A model generated the notes under the pieces. That model searched no databases and had not been told where the DNA came from. It saw only the letters and a list, made by a program, of their open reading frames with translations. The position numbers and the translations under genes were made by a program. Shown here piece by piece: positions 49,019-58,617 of a stretch of 64,000 bases of DNA. Within the stretch, counting starts at the first letter, position 1; each line of letters starts with the position of its first letter. Source of the DNA: Duganella sacchari (lineage in GTDB: Bacteria > Pseudomonadota > Gammaproteobacteria > Burkholderiales > Burkholderiaceae_D); the NCBI RefSeq assembly GCF_900143065.1, contig NZ_FRCX01000003.1, forward strand, positions 124,001 through 188,000. The letters are read 5' to 3'.

Positions 49019-50185
49019 ATGACCGATTTCCCTGCCTTTAGTTTCAGCACCGTGCCCCATATCGTCTCCGAATCTGGTGCCGCCGGGCGGTTGGGCGAGC
49101 ACATCGCCCAGCGCTTTCCGGACGCCCGGCGCGCCCTGCTCGTCACCGATCCTGGCTTCCTGCGCACGGGACTGGTAGATGCTCCCGCAGCGAGCTTGCG
49201 TAGTGCAGGATTGATGGTGGAAGTTTATGCACAGGTAATGGCTGACCCGCCCGAGGCCGTGGTGCTGGAAGCGGTGACGGCGGCCCGAAAATTTCGTTGC
49301 GACATCGTGATCGGTCTCGGTGGTGGCAGTTCGATGGATGTGGCCAAGCTGATCGCGGTGCTGGCAAACAGCGAGCAGCCCATCAGCACCATTTACGGCA
49401 TCGGCAATGTGAGGGGGAGCCGGCTGCCGCTGGTGCAGATTCCCACCACCGCGGGCACCGGCTCTGAAGTGACCAACATCGCCATCGTGACGACCGGCGC
49501 TACCACAAAGATGGGCGTGGTCGCGCCACAACTCTATGCCGATTTGGCATTGCTGGACGCGGAACTCACACTGGGCCTGCCGTCCGCCGTCACCGCCGCC
49601 ACCGGGATCGATGCCATGGTGCATGCGATCGAAGCCTATACCAGCAAGCATAAAAAGAATCCGCTGTCCGACCAGTTGGCGCGCCAGGCGCTGGCCCTGC
49701 TGTCCGCCAACTTGATTCCGGTGTGTGAGAATGGCCGCAATCTGGCTGCGCGCCAGAGCATGCTGCTGGGCGCGCTACTTGCCGGGCAGGCGTTTTCGAA
49801 TGCGCCGGTGGCAGCCGTGCATGCGCTGGCCTATCCGATCGGCGGAATATTTCACGTGCCACACGGACTGTCAAATTCGCTGGTATTGCCGCACGTGCTG
49901 CGCTTCAACGCCACCGAGGCGGCGCCGCTATATGCCGAGTTGGCGGAGATTGTCGTGCCAGCGGCCAGCGGCAGCCTCGAAGCCAGGGCAGAGGCGCTGG
50001 CTGTTGCGATGCAACAAATCGCTACGGTCACGGGAATAGAGCGGACGCTACAACAGGTGGGCATCCAGGCAAGCGATCTGGACCGGTTGGCCGACGAGGC
50101 CATGCTGCAAACCCGCTTGCTGGGGAATAACCCCCGCACCGTCACCCGGACAGATGCGAGGGCGATTTACGCGGCAGCGCTTTAG
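49019..50185 (+). CDS. Iron-containing alcohol dehydrogenase
   Basis: A 388-residue group III alcohol dehydrogenase. The NAD site is VIGLGGGSSMDVAKL and PTTAGTGSEVT follows. Metal ligands fit the family: the Asp in ATGIDAMVHAIEAY with its His, and the two His in GGIFHVPHGLSN. It interconverts an alcohol or a hydroxy acid with the aldehyde or keto form; the substrate is not readable. Its stop overlaps the stop of the convergent oligomer hydrolase by four bases. Confidence 0.9.
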   Translation: MTDFPAFSFSTVPHIVSESGAAGRLGEHIAQRFPDARRALLVTDPGFLRTGLVDAPAASLRSAGLMVEVYAQVMADPPEAVVLEAVTAARKFRCDIVIGLGGGSSMDVAKLIAVLANSEQPISTIYGIGNVRGSRLPLVQIPTTAGTGSEVTNIAIVTTGATTKMGVVAPQLYADLALLDAELTLGLPSAVTAATGIDAMVHAIEAYTSKHKKNPLSDQLARQALALLSANLIPVCENGRNLAARQSMLLGALLAGQAFSNAPVAAVHALAYPIGGIFHVPHGLSNSLVLPHVLRFNATEAAPLYAELAEIVVPAASGSLEARAEALAVAMQQIATVTGIERTLQQVGIQASDLDRLADEAMLQTRLLGNNPRTVTRTDARAIYAAAL

Positions 50186-52245
50186 TCCGGTACGGAAACC
50201 GTGGTGCCGCTGATGGTGATGGCGTTGCCGCCGGTCGGCATGGTGGCGATAGGCGGCACATTGGCCACCGTGATCGGCGTCGAGTTGTCGGCCCGCGTCA
50301 CCGTCCGCACCACTTGCGATGGCGGCATCGGCGTGGCTGACGCCCGCAGATTGGCCAGCATCGCATCCAGCGCGCGGAACAGATACACATGCAATGGCAC
50401 CACATTGGCCGGCAGTACATTGGTGAAGGAATCAAAGTGATTGGCATTGGTCACCTCGATATAGCGCAGTTTGCTGTTGCTGCCCTCCGCCATCGCATTC
50501 AGCCCCAGGTACGCACGTGAAGCAAAGTTGACCGGAATCAGGGTATCGCTACGACCCTGCACGATGATGGCCGGCTTGCCCTTCAGGTTGCCGGTTGCCG
50601 CCACCTCCGCCATGCCCGAACGCACGCGGGTGCTTTGCGCCGCCAGCGTGCCGGACAATGCTGCCCCGGTCACCGCATCCACACCCGTCGCCAGTGAACG
50701 CAGGCACAGGAAACCATCGAGCGACTGGTCCTGCGCCGCCGTGCTCGGCGAGACGCCAAAGTTATAGGCCTTGGCGCCACCCATCGAATTCTCATACACC
50801 ACGCTGCCGATAATGCCGTTCTGTGCAGCAAAGCTCGACACTTTCTGTGCGCCTGTCAAAGCCAGCGGTACGCCATTCACATCGGTCTGGGCAAATGTGA
50901 AACCGCATACCTTGTCCGTCACAGAAAATTTGCCGTACGCGTAGGCATAGGTGACCGCGACCAGGATGTTGGTGCCGGCGTGGGCCGCCTGCAGCACGTC
51001 CGAATCGGCCAGCCAGCCGTAGGATTTCAGGCGCGCCTTGGCGTCGTTCTGCTGCGACGCCAGATCGCCGCCATTCAGCAGGCCTTTGGCCACCAGCGAT
51101 GCGCAACGTCCCGGCGCGGCAGCGGTGGCGGCGATGCAGGGTTGATACAGCGCGGCATAGGTCGAGTAATCAAACAGTGCCTTGCCCTGCCCCGTTGCCA
51201 CGCCCGCGCCCTGCCGGATGGTGTAGCCGGTGGCGGTCTTGGGCTGGATCTGCGGCTCGGTCGCGGCCACGCCGGAGATCAGGCCCTTGGTATCCTGCTC
51301 CGCCGCCAGCAAGGCCGAACCGGCGCCGTTGGAAATGCTGGAAGCAATCGTAATCGTGTTCTTGGGTGTGAACATCACCACGTGGCTCTTGTTGTCCTTG
51401 GCCAGCGTGCCGTACTTTTCGTTGAGCACGTAGTAGGCAAACTCGACTGCCTGCAGCGTGAACTTGCCCCAGTCTTTTTCCGGGTTCTGCTGCGAGTGCG
51501 CGTGCTTGAAGGCGACGCGTGCGGGCGATGAAGACGCAAATGCAGCGCGGTCCGCATCGCTCAGCACCGGCGCAAAGATGGCGTTCTTGCCGGCGGCCGA
51601 ACGCCCCGCGCGCAAGCCGGTTTGCAGATTCACGCTGTCATCGTCAAACGTGTACAGGCCGGTGCCGCTGCCCTTGTCGCTATAGGCCACCGCGCAATTG
51701 TTCTTCAAGCCCCATTCGCCAGCGCTGCCGATGGCGCCGTAGATGCCGCGCGAGCCGCTCGACGTGCCCGTGACGATGCAGGGATTTTTCACGTCGAATC
51801 CAACCGGAACCTGGACCATCAGCGTAACGTTCTGGTTGCCGCTGCCGTCGTCGCTGTAGGCGATGTATTCCGTGCCGCCTATCCTACCCTCGCCCGTGCC
51901 CACGCCACCTTTGGCGTCGACGTTGGGGCCATACAGCGTACCGTAACCGCTGTTGGCGGAGATATCCAGCACCGCGCGGTAGTTGGCGTAGATCGCGTTA
52001 CGGCGCAGTTCCGCCGCCGTCGGATTGTTGGCATCGACATAGGTCGGCGTGGCGCCGGCCAGGCCGCTCCTGCCCAGGCCAGCCGTCAGCAGGTCGTCAA
52101 TCACGCCGTCATAGGTCTTATTGCTGATATCGCCGAGGTAGCTCGGCTTGACGTTTAAAATTTCAGCGTCATCCTTATGCTCGTTTGAGCCACAGGCGGT
52201 GACGATGATGCTGGCCAGCGCCAGCACAATGGTTTTGATTTGCAT
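50182..52245 (-). CDS. 3-hydroxybutyrate oligomer hydrolase (lipoprotein)
   Basis: About 687 residues. ATG 52245 has GAGGAG upstream and gives a lipoprotein leader, IVLALASIIVTACGSNE (lipobox Cys near 19). The family marks include VTGTSSGSRGIYGAIGSAGE, a serine motif ASSISNGAGSALL, and NANHFDSF with the likely catalytic His. The family cuts D-3-hydroxybutyrate oligomers to monomer. The gene is 8 bases past livM, so it seems to be the last gene of the ABC operon, linking that importer to hydroxy-acid oligomers. The lipid anchor differs from intracellular members. Confidence 0.88.
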   Translation of the reverse strand: MQIKTIVLALASIIVTACGSNEHKDDAEILNVKPSYLGDISNKTYDGVIDDLLTAGLGRSGLAGATPTYVDANNPTAAELRRNAIYANYRAVLDISANSGYGTLYGPNVDAKGGVGTGEGRIGGTEYIAYSDDGSGNQNVTLMVQVPVGFDVKNPCIVTGTSSGSRGIYGAIGSAGEWGLKNNCAVAYSDKGSGTGLYTFDDDSVNLQTGLRAGRSAAGKNAIFAPVLSDADRAAFASSSPARVAFKHAHSQQNPEKDWGKFTLQAVEFAYYVLNEKYGTLAKDNKSHVVMFTPKNTITIASSISNGAGSALLAAEQDTKGLISGVAATEPQIQPKTATGYTIRQGAGVATGQGKALFDYSTYAALYQPCIAATAAAPGRCASLVAKGLLNGGDLASQQNDAKARLKSYGWLADSDVLQAAHAGTNILVAVTYAYAYGKFSVTDKVCGFTFAQTDVNGVPLALTGAQKVSSFAAQNGIIGSVVYENSMGGAKAYNFGVSPSTAAQDQSLDGFLCLRSLATGVDAVTGAALSGTLAAQSTRVRSGMAEVAATGNLKGKPAIIVQGRSDTLIPVNFASRAYLGLNAMAEGSNSKLRYIEVTNANHFDSFTNVLPANVVPLHVYLFRALDAMLANLRASATPMPPSQVVRTVTRADNSTPITVANVPPIATMPTGGNAITISGTTVSVPD

Positions 52246-52252
52246 ACACTCC

Positions 52253-53227
52253 TCACACTGTTTTCTTTTTTCCGGACAAGGCAATGAACTCGCCGATGAT
52301 GCCGCGCCGGAACAACAGCACACAAATAATGAAGATCAGGCCAACCACCATGTTGACCGCTTCGCCGATGGTGTTAAACCACTCAATGCCGGTGATCCGG
52401 GCCAGCAAGCTGCCCCAGTCGCCCAGCTTGTTTTCCAGTGCGATGATGATGATGGCGCCCAACATCGGCCCCGCCAGCGTGCCCATGCCGCCTACCAGCG
52501 TCATCAGGATGACCAGGCCGGACATGGTCCAGTGCACGTCGGTCAGCGTTTCAAAGCCCAGCACCAGCGTCTTGCTGGCGCCTGCCAATCCCGCCAGCGC
52601 GGCCGACAGCACAAAGGCCAGCAGCTTGTATTTGTCGACGTCGTAGCCCAGCGATATAGCGCGCGGCTCGTTTTCCTTGATCGCTTTGAGCACCTGGCCA
52701 AACGGCGAATGCACGGTACGCACAATCAGCGCGAAAGCCAGCGCGCAGATGCCGAGGATGACGAAGTACAGCGTGGTGTCATTGGCCAGATCGACCATGC
52801 CCAGGAATTTTCCACGTGGAACGCCTTGCAGCCCATCCTCGCCGCCGGTGAACTCCCCTGCCCGCAGCGCGCCGAAGTACACCATCTGCGCCAGCGCCAG
52901 CGTAATCATCGAAAAATAAATGCCCTGGCGGCGTATCGCCAGCGCGCCCATCACCAGGCCGATCGCGGCGCCGGCCGCCACGCCGGCCAGCAGACCCAGC
53001 TCCATCGGCCAGCCCCAGTTCTTGATTGCATTGCCGGCGACGTAACCAGCCATGCCAAAGAACGCCGCATGGCCAAACGACAGCAAGCCGGTAAATCCGA
53101 TCAGCAGATTGAACGCGCATGCAAACAGCGCAAAGCACAGCAGCTTGGACAGGAACACCGGATAGCCGACAAACGGCGCCGCCACAGCGATGGCAAAGGC
53201 AATGAGATAGCCGATTTTCTTGTCCAT
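52253..53227 (-). CDS. livM: Branched-chain-amino-acid-type ABC permease (LivM)
   Basis: A 324-residue permease with about ten helices. NLLIGFTGLLSFGHAAFFGMA is the LivM/LivH family motif, and a coupling loop VRTVHSPFGQVLKAIKENE follows. The start codon overlaps the livH stop by one base. The substrate may be a branched-chain amino acid, an amide or, given the operon partner, a hydroxy acid. Confidence 0.93.
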   Translation of the reverse strand: MDKKIGYLIAFAIAVAAPFVGYPVFLSKLLCFALFACAFNLLIGFTGLLSFGHAAFFGMAGYVAGNAIKNWGWPMELGLLAGVAAGAAIGLVMGALAIRRQGIYFSMITLALAQMVYFGALRAGEFTGGEDGLQGVPRGKFLGMVDLANDTTLYFVILGICALAFALIVRTVHSPFGQVLKAIKENEPRAISLGYDVDKYKLLAFVLSAALAGLAGASKTLVLGFETLTDVHWTMSGLVILMTLVGGMGTLAGPMLGAIIIIALENKLGDWGSLLARITGIEWFNTIGEAVNMVVGLIFIICVLLFRRGIIGEFIALSGKKKTV

Positions 53228-54111
53228 TATTTTTCCTTGCCAAACAGGCCGGCCGGACGCAGCAGCAGCACCACGACCATCACCAGAAACACCACCGTCG
53301 ATGAAAACTCCGGGTAGAACACCTTGGTCAATCCTTCGATCACGCCCAGTCCGAGGCCGGTCAGGATGGAGCCCATGATCGACCCCATGCCGCCTATCAC
53401 CACAACGGCGAATACGACGATAATCAGGTTCTGCCCCATCAGGGGCTGCACCTGGATGATGGGGGCCGCCAGAACGCCTGCAAAGCCCGCCAAAGCGACG
53501 CCGAAGCCATAGGTCAGCGTCACCATCAGCGGCACGTTGATGCCGAAGGCTTCCACCAGCTTGGGATTCTCGGTACCGGCGCGCAGGTAGGCGCCCAGTT
53601 TGGTCTTCTCGATCACGAACCAGGTGGACAGGCAGACCACCAGCGACGCCACCACCACCCAGGCGCGGTAATTCGGCATCACCATGAAGCCGAGGTCGGT
53701 CGCGCCAGCCAGTGCCTCGGGCACCTGGAACGGCTGGCCGGAGACGCCGTAGAACGAGCGGAACACGCCTTCCACCAGCAACGTGATGCCAAACGTCAGC
53801 AGCAGGCCGTACAGGTGGTCCAGCTTGTACAGATGGCGCAGCATGGTCTTCTCGATGAGGACGCCAAACACGCCGACCAGCAGCGGCGCCAGAACCAGCA
53901 TGAGCCAGTAGCTGAGGCCGAGGTACTCAATGCCCATCCACGCCAGGAACGCGCCCATCATGTACAGCGCGCCGTGGGAAAAGTTGATCACATTGAGCAG
54001 GCCGAAGATCACCGCCAGGCCGAGCGACAGCATTGCGTAGAACGAGCCGTTGACCAAACCCAGCAGCAGCTGGCTCAGCATCGCGGGCAAAGGAACGCCG
54101 AAGATTTCCAT
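53227..54111 (-). CDS. livH: Branched-chain-amino-acid-type ABC permease (LivH)
   Basis: A 294-residue permease starting MEIFGVPL at 54111; a TTG four codons upstream is less likely. LVNGSFYAMLSLGLAVIFG is the family N-terminal motif and GAYLRAGTENPKLVEAFG the coupling region. It lies 67 bases past the binding-protein gene, with a strong hairpin in that gap. Confidence 0.93.
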   Translation of the reverse strand: MEIFGVPLPAMLSQLLLGLVNGSFYAMLSLGLAVIFGLLNVINFSHGALYMMGAFLAWMGIEYLGLSYWLMLVLAPLLVGVFGVLIEKTMLRHLYKLDHLYGLLLTFGITLLVEGVFRSFYGVSGQPFQVPEALAGATDLGFMVMPNYRAWVVVASLVVCLSTWFVIEKTKLGAYLRAGTENPKLVEAFGINVPLMVTLTYGFGVALAGFAGVLAAPIIQVQPLMGQNLIIVVFAVVVIGGMGSIMGSILTGLGLGVIEGLTKVFYPEFSSTVVFLVMVVVLLLRPAGLFGKEK

Positions 54112-54140
54112 GGGAATCCACAATCTTTCGTATCAGGGAT

Positions 54141-54164
54141 AGGCAGACGCGGTCGCGTCTGCCT
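54141..54164. other. Intercistronic hairpin between the binding-protein gene and livH
   Basis: AGGCAGACGC and GCGTCTGCCT form a perfect 10-pair stem with a four-base loop. No T-run follows in the minus direction. Such hairpins protect the abundant binding-protein mRNA end from decay, so the binding protein can be made in excess of the permeases. Confidence 0.8.
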
Positions 54165-54178
54165 GTGCGCAACTCAGC

Positions 54179-55375
54179 TTATTTCCACAAGCTGCACTTG
54201 GTCTCTGCCTTGGTGGCGTAGGCCTGGTCGCCCGGGATGGTGGCGACTACTTTGTAGTAATCCCATGGGTACTTCGATTCCGATGGCTTCTTCACTTCCA
54301 TCAGGTACATATCGTGCACCATGCGGCCGTCCGGACGGATCACGCCATTCTTGGCGAAGATATCGTTGATCTTGTTGGCCTTCAGGTAAGCCATGACCTT
54401 GTCGAAATCGTCGGTGCCCACGGCCTTGACCGCTTTCAGGTAATTGCCGGCCGCAGAGAAATCGGCCGCCTGCAGCATCGATGGCTCCTTCTTCATTTTT
54501 TCAAAGTAGCGCTTCGACCAGGCCCGGGTTTCCGGATTGGCGTCCCAGTACCAGCCATCGGTCAGATACATGCCCTGGGTCAGGTTCAAGCCCAGCGAGT
54601 GCACATCGTTGATGAAGATCAGCAGCCCGGCCAGCTTCATCTTCTTGGTGATGCCAAACTCGTTGGCCGCCTTGATCGAGTTGATCGCATCGCCGCCCGC
54701 ATTGGCCAGGCCCAGGATCTGCGCGCCCGACGACTGCGCCTGCAGCAGGAAGGACGAGAAATCGGACGCCGACAGCGGGTGCTTGACCGAGCCCAACACC
54801 TTGCCGCCGGCCGATTTCACCAGCTCGGCCGTATCCTTTTCCAACGACTGGCCGAAGGCGTAGTCGGCGGTCATGAAATACCAGCTCTTGCCGCCCTGCT
54901 TCACGATGGCGCCGCCGGTGCCACGGGCCAGCGCGATGGTGTCGTAACCGTAGTGCACGGTGTAGGGCGTGCACTCTTCATTGGTCAGGCGGGCCGAGCC
55001 GGCGCCAATCGAAATGAAGATTTTTTTCTTCTCGGCCGCCACCTTGGCCATGGCCAGATTGGCGCCCGAGTTGGTGCCGCCGATCAGCATGTCAACGCCC
55101 TGCTGGTCGAACCATTCGCGCGCCTTGGAGGCGGCGATATCGGCCTTGTTCTGGTGGTCGGCGGAAATGAATTCGATCTTCTTGCCGTTGATGTTGCCGC
55201 CGGCATCAGCGATCGCCATTTTCACGGCCTCGGCGCCGCCAGCGCCATCGATGTCTGTGTACAAGCCGGACATGTCGGTAATCATGCCGATCTTGATGGT
55301 GTCTCCGGAAAACTGCGCTTGAGCGGAGAAGGATGCGCAAGCAGCTACTGCAAGGGTGATGGCTTTGATTTTCAT
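54179..55375 (-). CDS. livK: ABC transporter substrate-binding protein, Leu/Ile/Val-binding type
   Basis: A 398-residue periplasmic protein. ATG 55375 has GGGAGA upstream and gives a signal peptide ending SAQAQ. The fold begins IKIGMITDMSGLYTDIDG and contains MLIGGTNSGANLAMAKVA, as in peripheral binding proteins of the aliphatic-amide/amino-acid group. Ligand identity is not readable. Its gene follows livF by 29 bases. Confidence 0.9.
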   Translation of the reverse strand: MKIKAITLAVAACASFSAQAQFSGDTIKIGMITDMSGLYTDIDGAGGAEAVKMAIADAGGNINGKKIEFISADHQNKADIAASKAREWFDQQGVDMLIGGTNSGANLAMAKVAAEKKKIFISIGAGSARLTNEECTPYTVHYGYDTIALARGTGGAIVKQGGKSWYFMTADYAFGQSLEKDTAELVKSAGGKVLGSVKHPLSASDFSSFLLQAQSSGAQILGLANAGGDAINSIKAANEFGITKKMKLAGLLIFINDVHSLGLNLTQGMYLTDGWYWDANPETRAWSKRYFEKMKKEPSMLQAADFSAAGNYLKAVKAVGTDDFDKVMAYLKANKINDIFAKNGVIRPDGRMVHDMYLMEVKKPSESKYPWDYYKVVATIPGDQAYATKAETKCSLWK

Positions 55376-55404
55376 TGTTCGTCTCCCTACCAAGGTTATC
55401 GTTC

Positions 55405-56112
55405 TCAAACTCCCAATAGCTCGGTCAATACCGGCATCTTGGCGCTCAACTCAGATGCAACAAAAGTCTCTACGATCTGACCGTGTTCCATCACATAAAA
55501 CCGGTCCGCCAGCGGCGCGGCAAACCGGAAATTCTGTTCCACCATGACGATGGTGTAGCCCTTGGATTTGAGCGTGGTAATCATGCGCGCCAGACCCTGC
55601 ACAATCACCGGCGCCAGACCTTCCGAAATTTCATCCAGCAACAGCAGGCGCGCGCCCGTGCGCAGGATGCGGGCGACAGCCAGCATCTGCTGCTCGCCGC
55701 CGGACAGGCGTGTGCCCTGGCTGTGTTTACGCTCCTCCAGATTCGGGAACATCGCGTAGATTTCCGCCACCGACATGCCCTGGTCCGCGCCATTCAGATG
55801 CGGCGGCAGCATCAGGTTTTCTTCGGTCGACAGCGACGAAAAAATGCCGCGCTCTTCCGGGCAGTAACCGATGCCGAGGTGAGCGATGCGGTGCGTCGGC
55901 AAGCCGATTGCCTCTTCACCGTTGACCTTGATCGAGCCTTTGCGTGCGCCGGTCAGACCCATGATGGCGCGCAGCGTGGTGGTGCGGCCGGCGCCATTGC
56001 GGCCCAGCAGCGTCACCACTTCGCCCGGCTGCACCGTCATGTTGACGTTGTGCAGAATGTGCGACTCGCCGTACCACGCTTGCAGATTCGAGATTTCCAG
56101 AGCGGCCGCCAT
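55405..56112 (-). CDS. livF: ABC ATPase LivF
   Basis: About 235 residues. The signature LSGGEQQMLAVARIL and Walker B LLLLDEISEGLAP are normal. The Walker A reads GRNGAGRTTTL, so the usual Lys is Arg (codon at 55984-55986). The start ATG at 56112 overlaps the livG stop by one base (TGATG); the TTG one codon upstream is less likely. It pairs with LivG to power LivHM. Confidence 0.92.
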   Translation of the reverse strand: MAAALEISNLQAWYGESHILHNVNMTVQPGEVVTLLGRNGAGRTTTLRAIMGLTGARKGSIKVNGEEAIGLPTHRIAHLGIGYCPEERGIFSSLSTEENLMLPPHLNGADQGMSVAEIYAMFPNLEERKHSQGTRLSGGEQQMLAVARILRTGARLLLLDEISEGLAPVIVQGLARMITTLKSKGYTIVMVEQNFRFAAPLADRFYVMEHGQIVETFVASELSAKMPVLTELLGV

Positions 56113-56882
56113 CAATGGGCTCCTTCCAGCACGCTGGCTTCCGTGCCCATATAGGCTTCCATCACCTGGGAATTGGTCGAGACCTCGGCGTACGAGCCTT
56201 CGGCCAGCATGGCGCCGCGCTGCAGCACGGAGATCTTGTCGCAGATGCCGGACACCACTTTCATATTGTGTTCGACCATCAGGATGGTGCGGCCGGCCGA
56301 GACTTTTTTGATGAGTTCAGTGACACGGTGAACATCCTCGTGGCCCATGCCCTGGGTCGGCTCATCGAGCAGCATCAGCTCCGGCTCCATCGCCAGGGTG
56401 GTGGCGATTTCCAGCGCGCGCTTGCGGCCGTAAGGCATATCGACGGTGATGGTGTCGGCAAACTCGGTCAGATCGACTTCGGCCAGCAGTTGCATGGCGC
56501 GGTCGTTGAGCTGGTTCAGCGCGCGTTCGCTTTGCCAGAAAAAGAAACTGGTGCCGAGCTGGCGCTGCAAGCCTATGCGGACATTCTGCAGCACCGTCAG
56601 GTGCGGAAAGACGGCAGAAATCTGAAAGGAACGGATCACGCCCATGCGCGCGATCTGCGCCGGGCGGGCGGGGGTGATGTCTTTGCCGTTGAACAGAATC
56701 TGGCCCGAGGTCGGCACCAGAAACTTCGTGAGCAAATTAAAACATGTGGTTTTACCGGCGCCGTTCGGGCCGATCAGCGCGTGGATGTGGCCGCGCTGTA
56801 CTCTGAGATTGACGTCGTTGACCGCGGTGAAGCCCTTAAATTCCTTGGTCAAGTGCTTTGTTTCCAAGATAACGTCGGACAT
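56112..56882 (-). CDS. livG: ABC ATPase LivG
   Basis: A 256-residue ATPase with a standard Walker A, GPNGAGKTTCFNLL, and Walker B LMLLDEPTQGMG. The ABC signature is RKRALEIATTLA-like (in place of LSGGQ), as usual for LivG. It is the first gene of the operon. GGAG lies seven bases before the ATG. Confidence 0.93.
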   Translation of the reverse strand: MSDVILETKHLTKEFKGFTAVNDVNLRVQRGHIHALIGPNGAGKTTCFNLLTKFLVPTSGQILFNGKDITPARPAQIARMGVIRSFQISAVFPHLTVLQNVRIGLQRQLGTSFFFWQSERALNQLNDRAMQLLAEVDLTEFADTITVDMPYGRKRALEIATTLAMEPELMLLDEPTQGMGHEDVHRVTELIKKVSAGRTILMVEHNMKVVSGICDKISVLQRGAMLAEGSYAEVSTNSQVMEAYMGTEASVLEGAH

Positions 56883-56925
56883 CCTGTCTCCTTGTTATTC
56901 TTTTCAAAGTATAAATTTTTTTTAG

Positions 56926-56954
56926 ATCATACACAGTAACAAATTCGCTAACAA
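56926..56954 (-). promoter_or_regulatory. Candidate promoter of the livGF-livK-livHM-hydrolase operon
   Basis: On the minus strand TTGTTA (56954-56949) and TATGAT (56931-56926) are 17 bases apart, in an AT-rich gap upstream of livG. The -35 is four-sixths consensus. The 106-base gap separates this operon from the GMC gene. Confidence 0.45.
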
Positions 56955-56988
56955 TACAGTATAACTACGGTTAAATTTTGATCTATGC

Positions 56989-58602
56989 CTATACGGAACG
57001 GATTAATTGCGCAGCCTTTTCGGCAATCATGATGGTCGGCGAATTGGTGTTTCCCGAGGTGATGAAGGGCATGACGGAGGCGTCCACCACGCGTAATCCA
57101 GCCACGCCTTTCACGCGCAACTGCGCGTCAACCACGGCGCTGGCGTCCTCCACACGCCCCATTTTGCAGGTGCCGACAGGATGGAAAATTGTGGTGCCGA
57201 TGCTACCGGCCGCCGCCGCCAGTTCTTCCTCGGTACGGTAATGCGCGCCAGGCTTGTATTCTTCAGGACTGTATTTTTGCAGCGCCGGCGCCGCCACGAT
57301 TTTGCGCGTCAGCGTCAGCGCTTCGGCAGCCACTTTGCGGTCTGCGGGCGTGCTTAAGTACATTGGTGAAATTTTTGGCGGCGCATAAGGATCGGCGCTG
57401 GCAATCCGCACGTGGCCGCGCGAGGTCGGACGCAGATTGCACACGCTGGCCGTAAACGCAGGAAAGGCGTGCAAAGGATCGCCAAACTTTTCCAGCGACA
57501 GCGGCTGTACGTGATATTGCAGATTCGGCATCTGTTCGCCCGGATTGGAACGCGCAAACGCGCCCAGCTGCGAAGGCGCCATCGACATCGGCCCGCTCTG
57601 GAACATCGCATACTCGAGGCCGATGCGTAATTTGCCGAACCAGTTGGACGCCATCGTATTCAAGGTACGCGCGCTTGGATGCAGCTTGTAGACCATGCGC
57701 AATTGCAAATGGTCTTGCAGGTTTTCGCCGACGCCAGGCAGGTCGACGACAGGCGTGATGCCAAGCTCGTACAACCGCGCCGCATGGCCAATACCGGAGC
57801 ATTGCAAAATGTGCGGACTGCCAACCGCACCTGCTGCCAGCAGGGTTTCTTTGCGCGCGGTGGCGATAAATTGCGTGCCGCCGCCAGTGAAAATCACGCC
57901 TTTGCAAACGCCCTCTTCAATCTGCAAACGTTCCACGTGACACCCGGTCATGATGGTCAGATTAGGCCGGCGCGCAGCCGGTTTTAAAAATGCCTTGGCC
58001 GTATTCCAGCGGATGCCGCGCTTTTGATTCACCTCGAAATAACCACAGCCGGCATTATCGCCGCAGTTGAAATCATCCACTTTTTGGATGCCGGTCTGCT
58101 CAGCGGCATCGCGGAAGGCGTCCAGTATCTGCCAGGACAAGCGCTGTTTTTCAACCCGCCATAAACCATCAGCGCCGTGAAATTCGGAAGCGCCACCGTG
58201 ATAGTCCTCGCTCTTTTTGAACAACGGCAGCACCGACTCCCAGCGCCAGCTATCGTCGCCGGTGAGTTCGGCCCAACGGTCGTAGTCGCCGGACTGTCCA
58301 CGCATGTAAATCATGCCGTTGATGGAGGAGCTGCCGCCCAGCACCTTGCCGCGCGGATAAAGCAGGCTGCGGCCGCCGAGGCCAGGATCCGCTTCGGTAC
58401 GGAACTTCCAGTCGGTTCGGGGATTGTCGATGCAATGCAGATAGCCGACGGGAATGTGTATCCACACGTAGTCGTCACGTCCGCCTGCTTCGATGAGCAG
58501 GACTTCCTTGTCCTGGTCGGCACTGAGCCGGTTTGCCAACACGCAGCCAGCCGAGCCTGCGCCTATGATGATGTAATCGTAGCTGCCTGCTGATTCCAAC
58601 AA
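56989..58602 (-). CDS. GMC-family FAD oxidoreductase (choline-dehydrogenase-like)
   Basis: A 537-residue GMC flavoprotein. The FAD fold is [20 protein letters not shown], followed by [19 protein letters not shown] (GMC signature 1) and [19 protein letters not shown] (signature 2). The C-terminal GTCKMG with [18 protein letters not shown] holds the catalytic His/Asn. It oxidises an alcohol; choline is only one option. It starts 15 bases past the nitronate monooxygenase gene and is probably cotranscribed with it. Confidence 0.92.
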   Translation of the reverse strand: MLESAGSYDYIIIGAGSAGCVLANRLSADQDKEVLLIEAGGRDDYVWIHIPVGYLHCIDNPRTDWKFRTEADPGLGGRSLLYPRGKVLGGSSSINGMIYMRGQSGDYDRWAELTGDDSWRWESVLPLFKKSEDYHGGASEFHGADGLWRVEKQRLSWQILDAFRDAAEQTGIQKVDDFNCGDNAGCGYFEVNQKRGIRWNTAKAFLKPAARRPNLTIMTGCHVERLQIEEGVCKGVIFTGGGTQFIATARKETLLAAGAVGSPHILQCSGIGHAARLYELGITPVVDLPGVGENLQDHLQLRMVYKLHPSARTLNTMASNWFGKLRIGLEYAMFQSGPMSMAPSQLGAFARSNPGEQMPNLQYHVQPLSLEKFGDPLHAFPAFTASVCNLRPTSRGHVRIASADPYAPPKISPMYLSTPADRKVAAEALTLTRKIVAAPALQKYSPEEYKPGAHYRTEEELAAAAGSIGTTIFHPVGTCKMGRVEDASAVVDAQLRVKGVAGLRVVDASVMPFITSGNTNSPTIMIAEKAAQLIRSV

Positions 58603-58617
58603 TGGTCTCCTTCAAGT

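Noticed and set aside
57929..57944. parS-like sequence CGTTCCACGTGACACC in the GMC gene
   Set aside because: It has several mismatches, including one that breaks the palindrome, so it is weaker than the livM site.
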